Below are positions 53,052-61,833 of a DNA stretch of 64,000 bases, in pieces; positions within the stretch are counted from its first letter, which is position 1; the number at the start of each line of letters is the position of its first letter. Origin of the DNA: CAZSNT01 sp964607765. GTDB lineage: Bacteria > Verrucomicrobiota > Lentisphaeria > Oligosphaerales > JABHEG01. The stretch covers positions 28,064 through 92,063 of the forward strand of contig CAZSNT010000015.1 in the NCBI GenBank assembly GCA_964607765.1. Direction: 5' to 3'. The notes beneath the pieces are model-generated. The model made no database searches. It saw nothing but the letters and a program-made list of their open reading frames with translations, and had not been told where the DNA came from. The translations under genes and the position numbers were made by a program.

Positions 53052-54525
53052 CCCCCACCCCAATCTGCTGGTCATCATGACCGATCAGCATCGCAGTGAT
53101 TTCATGACGTGTGCCGGGAACGATACGGTTCCCACGCCGAACATCGACCGGATTGCGCAGCGTGGTGTGCGGTTTGAGAACGCCTATTGCCCGTACCCGG
53201 TGTGTGTTGCCTCGCGTATGGCGATGTTGACCGGACTGCACGCGCACACGACCGGTGCGGTGAACAACGACGATACGCTCGATTGGCGTTACCGCACCAT
53301 GGCGCATCACTTCGCAGACAACGGCTACCTCACCGGACTTATCGGGAAAATGCATTTTGCCGACGCGCACAACCACGGCTTCGAATACTATCTGAGCATC
53401 AATGACTGGTTGATGTATCTCGGGCCGCGCGTGGCGCAGTACGCCCGGGAGATCGCGAGCAATCCACATAACAAGGAGATGTTTCTGCGAACACTGTTCG
53501 ACACCGGAGCAGGCTTCCCCGACGTCTACGATCTGTGGGACGGCGCCGGCAGTCCGTGGGCTGGCAAGATAGCGCAGTACGATTTCCACTCCATGGCGTC
53601 TGAGATCCCGGCCGAACAGCACCTTGACATGTTCGTGGCGCGGGAATCCGTCAAGTTTCTGGAGAGGCACCGTGACCAGCGCTTCTTCCTGGTGGCCAGC
53701 CTCATGAAGCCGCACACGCCCCTGTTCCCCCCCGCGGAGTGGGCAGCGCGGTATCCCGTCGAAGCCATGGAGCTGCCGGAGCTGGGCGATATCTCAACGT
53801 ACCCCGAACACCTCCAGCGCCGCATGCGCCACACCACGGCGATCGAGCCGTTGCTGCGCCGTGCGAATCTCGCGGGATACCGTGGCAATCTGGCGTTTGC
53901 CGATCACTGCATCGGCACACTGCTGGACGCGGTTGCGGATCTCGGACTGCTGGACAACACGATCGTCGTCTACACCTCTGACCACGGCGATATGCATATG
54001 CGTCACGGTCTGATCGGCAAGTTCTGTCTCTTCGATCCATCCGTCAAAGTGCCGCTGATTGTCAGCTATCCCCGTACGCTGCCGGAGGGGGAAGTGTCCA
54101 GAGCGCTGGTGGAGCAGATCGGGCTTTATCCGACGCTGGTCGACCTGACGGAGACGGGGCCCTTGGGCGGCCCGGCGAACATGCCGGTAGCAGGAGCGCC
54201 GGACGCCATTGAGGGGCGCAGTTTCGCGCTGAACGTCCGCGATCCGCATGCAGCCGGGCGGGATGCCGTGTTCAGTGAACACAACCTACGCAGCAATGTC
54301 CGGTCTTACATGGTCCGGACCGAACAGCTCAAGTACATCCACAATGACGGCGGCTCCGACCACGAACTGTACGACCTGACAGCCGATCCCGAAGAGAACG
54401 TGAACCGCATCCACGACGCCGGCATGCAGAGCGCTGTCGCCGAGCTGCGCGCTCGCCTGTTCGCTTGGTACGATCCGGCCGCCAAGGCCCTGCCGGCTCA
54501 CGCCGGGGGCCGCACCCAGGGATAG
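53044..54525 (+). CDS. Type I sulfatase (formylglycine-dependent)
   Basis: A 493-residue alkaline-phosphatase-superfamily sulfatase. Metal ligands lie in NLLVIMTDQH (~7-16). The active-site cysteine C54 is in CVASRMAMLTG, the C-x-A-S-R form that anaerobic sulfatase-maturating (radical SAM) enzymes convert to formylglycine. Later motifs GYLTGLIGKMHF and VVYTSDHGDMHMRHG complete the metal site. No N-terminal signal peptide is seen, so it may be cytoplasmic. The ATG lies inside the end of the RluA-family gene. It probably hydrolyses sulfate from imported sulfated sugars. Confidence 0.92.
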   Translation: MTDPHPNLLVIMTDQHRSDFMTCAGNDTVPTPNIDRIAQRGVRFENAYCPYPVCVASRMAMLTGLHAHTTGAVNNDDTLDWRYRTMAHHFADNGYLTGLIGKMHFADAHNHGFEYYLSINDWLMYLGPRVAQYAREIASNPHNKEMFLRTLFDTGAGFPDVYDLWDGAGSPWAGKIAQYDFHSMASEIPAEQHLDMFVARESVKFLERHRDQRFFLVASLMKPHTPLFPPAEWAARYPVEAMELPELGDISTYPEHLQRRMRHTTAIEPLLRRANLAGYRGNLAFADHCIGTLLDAVADLGLLDNTIVVYTSDHGDMHMRHGLIGKFCLFDPSVKVPLIVSYPRTLPEGEVSRALVEQIGLYPTLVDLTETGPLGGPANMPVAGAPDAIEGRSFALNVRDPHAAGRDAVFSEHNLRSNVRSYMVRTEQLKYIHNDGGSDHELYDLTADPEENVNRIHDAGMQSAVAELRARLFAWYDPAAKALPAHAGGRTQG

Positions 54526-54920
54526 GTTGAGCACAGAGAGAGCACGTGGTGATCGGCGGTAATCAACTCGATGCCCCGAATTTCAGCCAAGGCCAAGTAG
54601 GTCGCGTCGTAGGCCGAGAGCCCGTGCCGCTGCGCCAAGTCGAGGATCTGAGTGTGCCCGATGCGTCTGGCATGGACAGTCTCCAGGGGGATTTCCTCAA
54701 GGAAGTAGAGCGCTTTGCGCGCATTCTCCGGGGATATCCGCCCCCGCAGTGTGGCGCTGCGCAACAGGTTGATTGACTCGTACCACCACAGCTCAGGCAC
54801 GACCAAAACCAGTTCCTCATCGAGCACCCGTTCCAGCAGCCGCTGCGCTGCAGGGGAGCGTTCGTCATCCAGGTACCATGCACCACAGACGCTGCAATCA
54901 GCCACCAGTTCCGAGGACAT
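54498..54920 (-). CDS. PIN-domain toxin (VapC family)
   Basis: A 140-residue PIN-domain endoribonuclease of a type II toxin-antitoxin module. The acidic metal-binding residues are in place: D8 (LVADCS), E48 (WWYESINLL), D105 (SAYDATYLAL) and D123 (TADHH). It likely cleaves tRNA or rRNA when free of antitoxin. Its start codon overlaps the antitoxin's last base, giving tight coupling. Its 3' end overlaps the end of the convergent sulfatase gene by 28 bp. Confidence 0.92.
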   Translation of the reverse strand: MSSELVADCSVCGAWYLDDERSPAAQRLLERVLDEELVLVVPELWWYESINLLRSATLRGRISPENARKALYFLEEIPLETVHARRIGHTQILDLAQRHGLSAYDATYLALAEIRGIELITADHHVLSLCSTYPWVRPPA

Positions 54921-55180
54921 CAGCGCCGTCCCTCCTCAATCAGCGACTCCAGGCTCTCGGCGCTTGCCTCGCGCCTCTGCGACGCCCGAATGTCGCGGAA
55001 GGCCTTCAGTACGTGCTCACGTCGTGTCTGCAGATGCTCACTGGTTCGGTTTGCGTACGGTTCGATGACCGCCATGTTCCGTCCGCGGCGCTGCACGACG
55101 ATGCCCTCACCTGTACGGTTCACCTCGTCAATCAACTGCGACAGGTGTGTTTTCGCCTCGAACGCTCCTACGCTGCGCAT
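54920..55180 (-). CDS. Phd/YefM-type antitoxin
   Basis: An 86-residue antitoxin. The N-terminal DNA-binding/dimer domain MRSVGAFEAKTHLSQLIDEV with RTGEGIVVQRRGRNMAVIEP is the Phd/YefM fold, and a charged C-terminal tail (ASAESLESLIEEGRR) would neutralise the PIN toxin. This antitoxin class paired with a PIN toxin is a common VapBC arrangement. Expression is expected to be self-repressed through the operator just upstream. Confidence 0.92.
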   Translation of the reverse strand: MRSVGAFEAKTHLSQLIDEVNRTGEGIVVQRRGRNMAVIEPYANRTSEHLQTRREHVLKAFRDIRASQRREASAESLESLIEEGRR

Positions 55181-55222
55181 GGCTCGTCTCCAGCAATGTC
55201 CCGCCTGGCCTTCGGCCTGGTT

Positions 55223-55264
55223 TATTCAACTGGTTTAATATAGCCGTGTCTTAGGCTGCGTCAA
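55223..55264 (-). promoter_or_regulatory. Toxin-antitoxin promoter with overlapping operator
   Basis: On the minus strand TTGACG (55259-55264) and TATATT (55237-55242) are separated by 16 bp. An imperfect 18-bp palindrome at 55223-55240 (TATTCAACTGGTTTAATA, 14 of 18 positions symmetric) overlaps the -10 element and the likely start site. That is where a Phd/YefM antitoxin would bind to repress its own operon. The AT content stands out from the GC-rich surroundings. Confidence 0.8.
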
Positions 55265-55463
55265 GGCCGTGGAGGGGCGTGAGGAATGGCGTTGCAGCAG
55301 GCGATGGCGTGAACGCCCCCCGGGTGAGCGGGACTGGCTCCGCGCGGCGTGTAGCCACATCTGCTCCCTCCCAGCGTCCCCAGCTTATCGCACCGCCCTT
55401 GCGAGGCGGATGCGGTCGCGGGGCCGCTCGCCGCGGATTCGTGGCCCTTGAGGCAATTCCGGG

Positions 55464-56336
55464 CTACGGTACGATCTGTGTGCCGATGCCCTCGACCGTG
55501 AAGATCTCGAGCAGCAGGGAATGCTGGATGCGGCCGTCGATCATGTGGATCTTGTGAGTTCCGGCGTCCAAGGCTGCCACGGCGCTGCGGATTTTGGGCG
55601 CCATGCCGCCGGCGATGATGCCTTGCTCTATCAGCGAGTCGACCTCGGACCGGCGCACGGTCGAGATCAGGGAGTCGGAGTCGTCGAGGTCACGCATGAT
55701 GCCCTGGACATCGCTCAGGAACACGAGCTTGTCGGCCTTCAGCTGGGCCGCGATCTCGCAGGCGGCCATATCGGCGTTGATGTTGTAAACCTGTCCGTTC
55801 ATGTCCCGGCCAAGCGGCGTGATCACGGGGACCTGGCGACGGTTGAGCACCCACATCAGCTGTTCGGTATCCACGTTGACGACGCGCCCCACGAGACCCA
55901 GGTCGTGCTCCTCGCCGGTCTGCCGGTCAGTCGAGGTTATGCGCTCGGCTCGAAGCGTATGTTTGCCCGACACCGGGAACGGGTCGCCGCCGAGTTCCTT
56001 GACCATCTGGACGAGGCCGGCATTGACTTGGTGGTGCAGTACGTCATCGACGACGTCGAGCGTGCGCTCACAGGTGTACCGCAACCCGTCTACGAACACC
56101 GGCTCAACACCCAGCTCGCGCAGGCGCGCACTGATCGCTTTGCCGCCGCCGTGCACGATCACCGGTTTCATCCCGGCGCACTCCATGAAGACAATGTCGC
56201 GCAACACGCTGCGCGTGCACTCCGGGTCCTCCATGGCGCTGCCGCCGAACTTGACCACTACTGTGCTGTCCCGGAACTGCTGAATGTAGGGCAGTGCCTC
56301 GATCAGCACCGCCGCTTTTGCGATGAGCTTTTCCAT
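55464..56336 (-). CDS. argB: Acetylglutamate kinase
   Basis: A 290-residue amino-acid kinase-fold enzyme that phosphorylates N-acetyl-L-glutamate in arginine synthesis. Characteristic segments are VVVKFGGSAM (~26-35), PVIVHGGGKAISARL, the substrate loop YNINADMAACEIAAQLKADK, and GIIAGGMAPKIRSAVAAL, which holds the C-terminal ATP-site lysine. The N-terminal helix LIEALPYIQQFRDS is of the type seen in arginine-sensitive enzymes. A minus-strand TATATT lies near 56484-56489, upstream, without a clear -35. An ArgE/DapE-type deacylase gene lies 2.2 kb upstream on the same strand, with an ABC exporter between. Confidence 0.95.
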   Translation of the reverse strand: MEKLIAKAAVLIEALPYIQQFRDSTVVVKFGGSAMEDPECTRSVLRDIVFMECAGMKPVIVHGGGKAISARLRELGVEPVFVDGLRYTCERTLDVVDDVLHHQVNAGLVQMVKELGGDPFPVSGKHTLRAERITSTDRQTGEEHDLGLVGRVVNVDTEQLMWVLNRRQVPVITPLGRDMNGQVYNINADMAACEIAAQLKADKLVFLSDVQGIMRDLDDSDSLISTVRRSEVDSLIEQGIIAGGMAPKIRSAVAALDAGTHKIHMIDGRIQHSLLLEIFTVEGIGTQIVP

Positions 56337-56539
56337 GGGATGAGTTAAACTCCGTCAATGGTCGTGGGCTGCTCGCTGAAGCTCCGCTGCGGCTGCCGCC
56401 CCGTCCCGGAAGGCGGAACGGAACTCAGACCGCCGCTTGCCCGTTTGTGGCCCGGAGGCACGGTTCAGTCGTGTCGTGCAAGTAATATACTCCGTGATAG
56501 CGCCTGGCACGTGGGATCGCTGTGAGGTCGGCGTTTCAG

Positions 56540-58504
56540 CTATGCTTCAGTGCTGAGATCAGGCATGGTCAGGCCGGCTGCGCCATTGGCAGGCGGGCGG
56601 ACACGGGGCAATTGCCCGTCGTCCAACGCCAGCTGGAACTGGGTTTGGTACATGTGCGCGTACACGCCGTTTCGGGCCAGCAATGCAGCGTGATCGCCCG
56701 TCTCCACGATGTGGCCGTTCTCGAGTACGACAATCGTGGTTGCATTCCGTACCGTTGACAGGCGGTGGGCAATCACGAACGTCGTGCGCCCCTCCATCAG
56801 CTTGGCCAGCGCGGCCTGGATCAGGACCTCCGATTCGGTGTCCACCATGGAGGTGGCCTCGTCGAGGATCAGGATCCGGCGATCGGCGAGCAGGGCACGG
56901 GCGATGGATATGCGCTGCTTCTGGCCACCGGAGAGCTTCACGCCGCGTTCCCCGATCTCGGTGTCGTAAGCGTCAGGCAGTTTGCGGATGAACTCGTCTG
57001 CGTGCGCTGCGGCAGCGGCGTGCCGGATCTCGTCGTCGTTTGCGTCGGGGCGGCCGTAGCGGATGTTCTCGAGCACTGTGCCGTTGAACAGGAACGCGTC
57101 CTGCAGAACGATGGCGATTTGCTGGCGGAGCGACTGTTGCGTTACCTGCTTCACATCGTGCCCGTCGATAATCACCCGGCCCGCCTCCGGGTCGTAGAAG
57201 CGCGGAATCAGGTTCACGATGCTCGTCTTGCCCGCTCCGCTGCGTCCGACCAGCGCCACAACGTCGCCAGGCCGCGCTTCGATGTCCACGCTGTCGAGGA
57301 CCTGCTCGCCCGTGCTGTAGCGGAACGACACGTGTTCGAAGCGGACCTGACCGTTGACCGGGGGCAGGTCGACGGCGTTCGGGGCGTCGTGCACCTCCGG
57401 GGTCTCGTCGAGGATCTCCAGAACGCGTTCACCGGATGCCAGGGAGTGCAGGACAGAGTTGTACATCCTGAACAGGCTGCCGATCGGGGAGTAGAGGTGC
57501 ACCACGTAGGCGTTGAATGCGAACAGGTCGCCGAGCGTGATGATCGGCTCGCGCTGCAACAGCATGTAGCCGCCCGCCGCGGTCACGAAAATGTGTCCCA
57601 GCGTCTGCACGAAACGAAGCAGCGGGAAAGCCTTGGCCCACAACCGGATGCCTTCGAGCTGCTTCTCGAAGCAAGCCACGTTGGCCTGCTGGAACTGGGC
57701 CGCCTCGTGCGGCTCGGTGTGGAAGGCCTTGATGACACGAATGCCGGCGATGTTGTCCTGCAGCTTGGCGTTCACGGCGCCGAAACGGTCCCGGATCTCT
57801 CTGTAGAGCGGCCGGATCAGCCGCGCAAAGCGCCAGATGAGGAACACGATCAGAGGGACGGGCAGCAGCGCCACAAGTGTGAGGCGCCACGACAGCCAGA
57901 ACAGAATGACTACCGTGACCACCAGATTGAGAACATCGGTGAGAATGTGATCGCTGACGTGCGTGATCAGCCGTTCCATGGCCCCGACATCGCCGGTGAC
58001 ACGGGACATGATCTCGCCGGTCTGACGCGACTCGTAGAAGCCCATGGACAGCTTCTGCAAGTGCTGGTACATCGAAACACGCAGGTCCAGCACCATGGAA
58101 GCGCCGGCCCGGCGCATGACCTGGGTGCGGAACCGTGAGATCACCGCTGCCGCTGCTGCCACCGCGATCATGGCGCCCACGGCGAAAAGGAGCAGGCGGA
58201 CTGAGTTTGCGTAGAGTGCTTCCGACCACGGCTGGCGGAATGCAGGAGTCAGCACGCGATCCACCAGGAACCGGAGAATCAACGGCCGGATCTTCTGCAG
58301 TACGGCCGCCGCAATCACGCAGCCCGTACCGAAGCAGATCGGCCAGCGATAGGGGCGGACGAAGGGCCAGAACCTGCGCAGCAGCACGTGGACGGGGAGG
58401 CGGCGGGTTTCGTCGCGCGCTGCTCCGTGGCGGCCCGGCGGCCCCGGTCCGCCACGCCCCCGTCCCATTCCGCCCGGTCCCCCGCGGCCGTAAGGCATGC
58501 GCAT
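56540..58504 (-). CDS. ABC exporter, fused permease-ATPase
   Basis: A 654-residue half-transporter of the MsbA/LmrA type. The N-terminus is a Gly/Arg/Pro-rich stretch (~1-30). A six-helix type I exporter domain (~45-350) is followed by the ATPase: Walker A GRSGAGKT (420-427), Q-loop in VLQDAFLFNGT, signature LSGGQ (524-528), Walker B LILDEAT and a H-loop in IAHRLSTV. It would work as a homodimer to export lipids, peptides or drugs; the substrate is unknown. It follows the ArgE/DapE-type gene by only 3 bp, so the two are co-transcribed. Confidence 0.93.
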   Translation of the reverse strand: MRMPYGRGGPGGMGRGRGGPGPPGRHGAARDETRRLPVHVLLRRFWPFVRPYRWPICFGTGCVIAAAVLQKIRPLILRFLVDRVLTPAFRQPWSEALYANSVRLLLFAVGAMIAVAAAAAVISRFRTQVMRRAGASMVLDLRVSMYQHLQKLSMGFYESRQTGEIMSRVTGDVGAMERLITHVSDHILTDVLNLVVTVVILFWLSWRLTLVALLPVPLIVFLIWRFARLIRPLYREIRDRFGAVNAKLQDNIAGIRVIKAFHTEPHEAAQFQQANVACFEKQLEGIRLWAKAFPLLRFVQTLGHIFVTAAGGYMLLQREPIITLGDLFAFNAYVVHLYSPIGSLFRMYNSVLHSLASGERVLEILDETPEVHDAPNAVDLPPVNGQVRFEHVSFRYSTGEQVLDSVDIEARPGDVVALVGRSGAGKTSIVNLIPRFYDPEAGRVIIDGHDVKQVTQQSLRQQIAIVLQDAFLFNGTVLENIRYGRPDANDDEIRHAAAAAHADEFIRKLPDAYDTEIGERGVKLSGGQKQRISIARALLADRRILILDEATSMVDTESEVLIQAALAKLMEGRTTFVIAHRLSTVRNATTIVVLENGHIVETGDHAALLARNGVYAHMYQTQFQLALDDGQLPRVRPPANGAAGLTMPDLSTEA

Positions 58505-58507
58505 GGC

Positions 58508-59653
58508 TTATCTCCCCGCATCCTGCAGTATCCGCCTGTAGAGCGCGACGGCCTGATGCACTTGCTCCACGGCGATGCTCTCGTTGTCGGTGTGGGCCGC
58601 GGCGGGGTCGCCCGGCCCCAGCACGACACAGGGGAATCCGCCCGTCTGGAGGATCGACGCATCGGTGGCGTACGGCAGCACCACCGTCTCGTCCGTAGTC
58701 AGGGCACGCTTGATGCAACCCACCCACGGATCCTCCTCGGACGTGTCCAAGGCGGGCACGGACAGAATGTCGGGCAGGCGATGGACGCCCTCCAGATCGG
58801 CTAGCACGTCGTCCAGCTCAGCGCTCACCGTGGCCGTGCTCTCGCCCGGGACAAGCCGCCTGTCCACGGCGATCACGCAGCGGTCCGGAACAACGTTGAC
58901 TGCTGTCCCGCCGCTGATTGTCCCCACAGTGAGCCGGCCCGAACCCAGGCGCGGATGCGGCGTGCGCGTCCTGATCGTCTCGGCGAGTGCCTCGAGCCGC
59001 GTGACTGCACGAGACATTCGGTAGATTGCATTGACGCCCTTCTCCGGTACGGACGAGTGCACGGCGTGACCTTCGGCAACCACGTCGCAGCGAAACAGCC
59101 CTTTGTGTGCAGTGGCCAGGCGGTTGCCTGTGGGCTCGCCGATGACCATGCAGGATACGCCCTTGTCTCCCTGCTCGATGAAATGTCGGGCGCCGGAAAA
59201 ATCCGTCTCTTCCGCGCACGTAAGAAGCAGCAGGATGCCGGGGCGCCCGCGGCCGCCCGCGGCCGCCTCCGCTGTCGCGGCGCACACCATGGCGGCGACC
59301 GCGCCCTTCGTGTCGGCGGCGCCCCGGCCGAAGACGCGGCCCTCAGCCAGTCGCCCCTCGAACGGCGGCACGCTCATGCCAGGCACGGGCACCGTGTCCA
59401 AGTGCGCGCATAGCCCGACCGTCCCCCTCCTGTCCCCAGGCACGAAGGCCACGACGTTCGGGCGGCCGGGGTGGACTTGCGGCATCCGAACCGTGAAGCC
59501 GTTTCGGGCAAGGAGCGACGCGATGTGCTGAGCGATTCGTCCTTCCCCGGTGTGTTCCGCAGCGGCGTCGCCCGCGTCCGGGTTGACACTCGGGATGCGG
59601 ACAAGCTCCTGCAGAAGCTGTACGGGATCGATTGGCTGGTCGTTGCTCATCAA
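58508..59653 (-). CDS. M20 family deacylase (ArgE/DapE type)
   Basis: A 381-residue zinc hydrolase. Ligands and catalytic residues are visible: H84 and D86 in CAHLDTVPV, D114 in RGAADTKG, and E148/E149 in TCAEETDF, with a C-terminal histidine in the AAHTDNE segment. It matches acetylornithine deacetylase or succinyl-diaminopimelate desuccinylase. argB nearby on the same strand favours an arginine role, but substrate specificity cannot be decided from motifs. It starts 39 bp after the lyase gene of the catabolic operon and is 3 bp from the ABC exporter gene. Confidence 0.9.
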   Translation of the reverse strand: MMSNDQPIDPVQLLQELVRIPSVNPDAGDAAAEHTGEGRIAQHIASLLARNGFTVRMPQVHPGRPNVVAFVPGDRRGTVGLCAHLDTVPVPGMSVPPFEGRLAEGRVFGRGAADTKGAVAAMVCAATAEAAAGGRGRPGILLLLTCAEETDFSGARHFIEQGDKGVSCMVIGEPTGNRLATAHKGLFRCDVVAEGHAVHSSVPEKGVNAIYRMSRAVTRLEALAETIRTRTPHPRLGSGRLTVGTISGGTAVNVVPDRCVIAVDRRLVPGESTATVSAELDDVLADLEGVHRLPDILSVPALDTSEEDPWVGCIKRALTTDETVVLPYATDASILQTGGFPCVVLGPGDPAAAHTDNESIAVEQVHQAVALYRRILQDAGR

Positions 59654-59692
59654 CAGGCGTTCCCGCAGCCAGTGGCGCTGCGTTACTTATTG

Positions 59693-60775
59693 TCACCCAC
59701 CGTCCAACCACCGATCGAGATTCGCGGCCACAAACTCGTCATCGACCAGGTGCGGGTAGGCTCTGCACACCCGGTTGATCTCATCCGCCTGCCCGGGGGA
59801 CAGGGCGGCGTCCGGACCGAGACAATGCGTCGTGCGAAGCAGGCCCTGACGGCACAGGATTTCATGTAGCCCGGCGATGCAGCCGGCGAAGTCGTTTGCC
59901 ACGTCGAACAGGGCTGCATTGGTGTCGGTCACTTCCATCGCCCGCTGCAGAAGTGCGGGGGGGACGGGCGCGTTCTGCGCGCTGATCCGGCGACACTCCC
60001 GGTGCAGTTCGACCGCTCTGTGCGTCCATACCGCCCAGTGCCCGAGCAACCCGCCCACAATTCGTACGGTCGTGGCGCCGCGCGATGTCATCACGCGGTA
60101 CGGAGTCAGCAGATCGAGAACCAGGTTGTCGTCGTTGCCGGTGTAGAGGGCAATCTGCTGTTCCCTGCCTGCGTCGCATACGGCCCGGACAACATCGAAC
60201 GTCTGGTATCGGTTGAAGGGGGCCATCTTGATTGCCACCACGTTGGGGATCTCGACGAACTCGCGCCAGAACGAGTAGGGCAGCATACGGCCGCCGACAG
60301 CCGGCTGAAGATAGAACCCGAACACCGGGGCTACCGCAGCCACTTCGCGACAGTGATCCAGTAACGCCGGGACACTCGAACTCGCCAGCGCGGCCAGGCT
60401 GAGCAGGCACGCATGGTAACCGACCGACAGGGCGAACTCCGCTTCCGCTGTCGCCTGGTGCGTATCGCCGCAGACGCCGGCGATCTTGATCACTTGGCTG
60501 CCCGACCGCTCGCAGGCTTCGTCAGCCGTGGCGGAGGCGAGTTCCAGAACAGGCTTGAACAGCCCGACCTCCGGGTCACGGATCTCAAACTGCGTGGTGT
60601 GCACGCCGACGGCAATGCCGCCCGAACCGGCGTCGATGTAGTAACGGGTGAGAGCACGCTGGTGTGCGACGTCCAGGCGCCGGTTGGCATCGAGAGCGAG
60701 CGGGTGGGCCGGGATCACCGTGCCTTGGCGCAGTCTCTCGCGGAGGGGCTTCGGCATTGCGCTGGATGGGGGCAT
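59693..60775 (-). CDS. Dihydrodipicolinate synthase-family aldolase/lyase
   Basis: 360 residues with the DHDPS/NAL TIM-barrel signatures. The Schiff-base lysine is probably K183 in VVAIKMAPF, with Y155 in FGFYLQP as the conserved tyrosine. It is longer than typical DHDPS (~295) owing to a C-terminal extension (GQADEINRVCRAYPHLVDDE). It is more likely a sugar-acid (2-keto-3-deoxy) lyase than lysine biosynthetic DapA, since its neighbours are a sugar epimerase and a class II aldolase/SDR. Its ATG overlaps the epimerase stop codon (TGATG). An alternative ATG lies six codons in. Confidence 0.85.
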   Translation of the reverse strand: MPPSSAMPKPLRERLRQGTVIPAHPLALDANRRLDVAHQRALTRYYIDAGSGGIAVGVHTTQFEIRDPEVGLFKPVLELASATADEACERSGSQVIKIAGVCGDTHQATAEAEFALSVGYHACLLSLAALASSSVPALLDHCREVAAVAPVFGFYLQPAVGGRMLPYSFWREFVEIPNVVAIKMAPFNRYQTFDVVRAVCDAGREQQIALYTGNDDNLVLDLLTPYRVMTSRGATTVRIVGGLLGHWAVWTHRAVELHRECRRISAQNAPVPPALLQRAMEVTDTNAALFDVANDFAGCIAGLHEILCRQGLLRTTHCLGPDAALSPGQADEINRVCRAYPHLVDDEFVAANLDRWLDGG

Positions 60776-61833
60776 CAGAACTGTCCGTCGCGCGTTTCGA
60801 AGTGCGTGGGTTTCTCCAGGGACGGCCCGCCGCTGCGTACCCAGTCGGCTGTCCAGCGGAGCATGGTCTCGAGGCCAACCGTAGGCGGCCCGAACAGTGA
60901 CACTGATCGGGACGCATCGCTCAACAGCGCAGTGGGCGCCGGCGTGCCTGCATAGCTCACCGGCCGGTCGAGGAGTTGGCCAAGCCGGTCCGCCAGATCC
61001 CGCACCGGGAGTGTGTGCTGTCCGGTAACGTTGAGCACGGCTGCCGGCGCAGCGCAATGCTCGAGCGCGCGCAACGCGACGCGACACGCGTCGCCTTGCC
61101 AGATGACGTTGACGTGGCCCATCGTGAGATCGATGACTTGGTTGTTCCAGATGCGGCACGCAAGGTCGTGCAACACGCCGTAGCGCAAGTCGATGGCGTA
61201 GTTCAGGCGGAACAGGAGCGCGGCCGTGCCACGCCGTTGGGAGAAGAACTGGAATACGCGTTCCCGCCCCAGGCAGGACTGGGCATACTCGCCGATGGGG
61301 CGAGGCGGATCCGTCTCTTTCGACCCGCCCGAACCGACAGGCACCAGCGGATACACACAACCCGTCGAGAATGCAACGATGCGGCTGGTCCGGAAACGCT
61401 CGGCAACGTTCGCCGGAACGAGGGTGTTGAGCGCCCAGGTCATGTCCTCACTGCCGGCCGTGCCGAACTTGCGGCCGGCCATGAAGATCACATTGGGGAC
61501 CGGTGGCAGCTTCCCGACAGCCTGGCGGTCGAGCAGGTCGCAGGGAACGGCTTCGATCCCCGCCTCCATGATGCGTTCCCGGGCGCCCGCCTCGGAGAAA
61601 CGGCTCACGCCGATGACGCGTTTGCGCACGCCCGCCTCCCGGATGCCTCGCACGGCCATGTGTCCGAGCGAGTGCCCCATCTTGCCGGCGATGCCGAGGA
61701 TCATGATGTCCCCGCGCAGGCGCCGCATGAGCTCGGCCACATCCGGGGCAGGTCGTGTCAGCAACTCGTCGAGCTGGGCCTCGGTCTGAACCGTTTCAGG
61801 CAGTGGGCGGGGATGGTTCGGCGCTTCATTCAT
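60775..61833 (-). CDS. NAD-dependent epimerase/dehydratase-like protein
   Basis: 352 residues. A ~40-residue helical N-terminus (ETVQTEAQLDELLTRPAPDV) is followed by the Rossmann segment MILGIAGKMGHSLGHMAVRG, where the usual GxxGxxG is partly changed. VFMAGRKFG-like and FSTGCVYPLV hold the catalytic serine/threonine region. The YxxxK motif is not obvious (YAQSCLGRER takes its place), so it may have unusual catalysis. It sits in the middle of a three-gene overlapping operon: its start overlaps the aldolase/SDR stop, and its stop overlaps the lyase start. Probable role in sugar or sugar-acid breakdown. Confidence 0.8.
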   Translation of the reverse strand: MNEAPNHPRPLPETVQTEAQLDELLTRPAPDVAELMRRLRGDIMILGIAGKMGHSLGHMAVRGIREAGVRKRVIGVSRFSEAGARERIMEAGIEAVPCDLLDRQAVGKLPPVPNVIFMAGRKFGTAGSEDMTWALNTLVPANVAERFRTSRIVAFSTGCVYPLVPVGSGGSKETDPPRPIGEYAQSCLGRERVFQFFSQRRGTAALLFRLNYAIDLRYGVLHDLACRIWNNQVIDLTMGHVNVIWQGDACRVALRALEHCAAPAAVLNVTGQHTLPVRDLADRLGQLLDRPVSYAGTPAPTALLSDASRSVSLFGPPTVGLETMLRWTADWVRSGGPSLEKPTHFETRDGQF

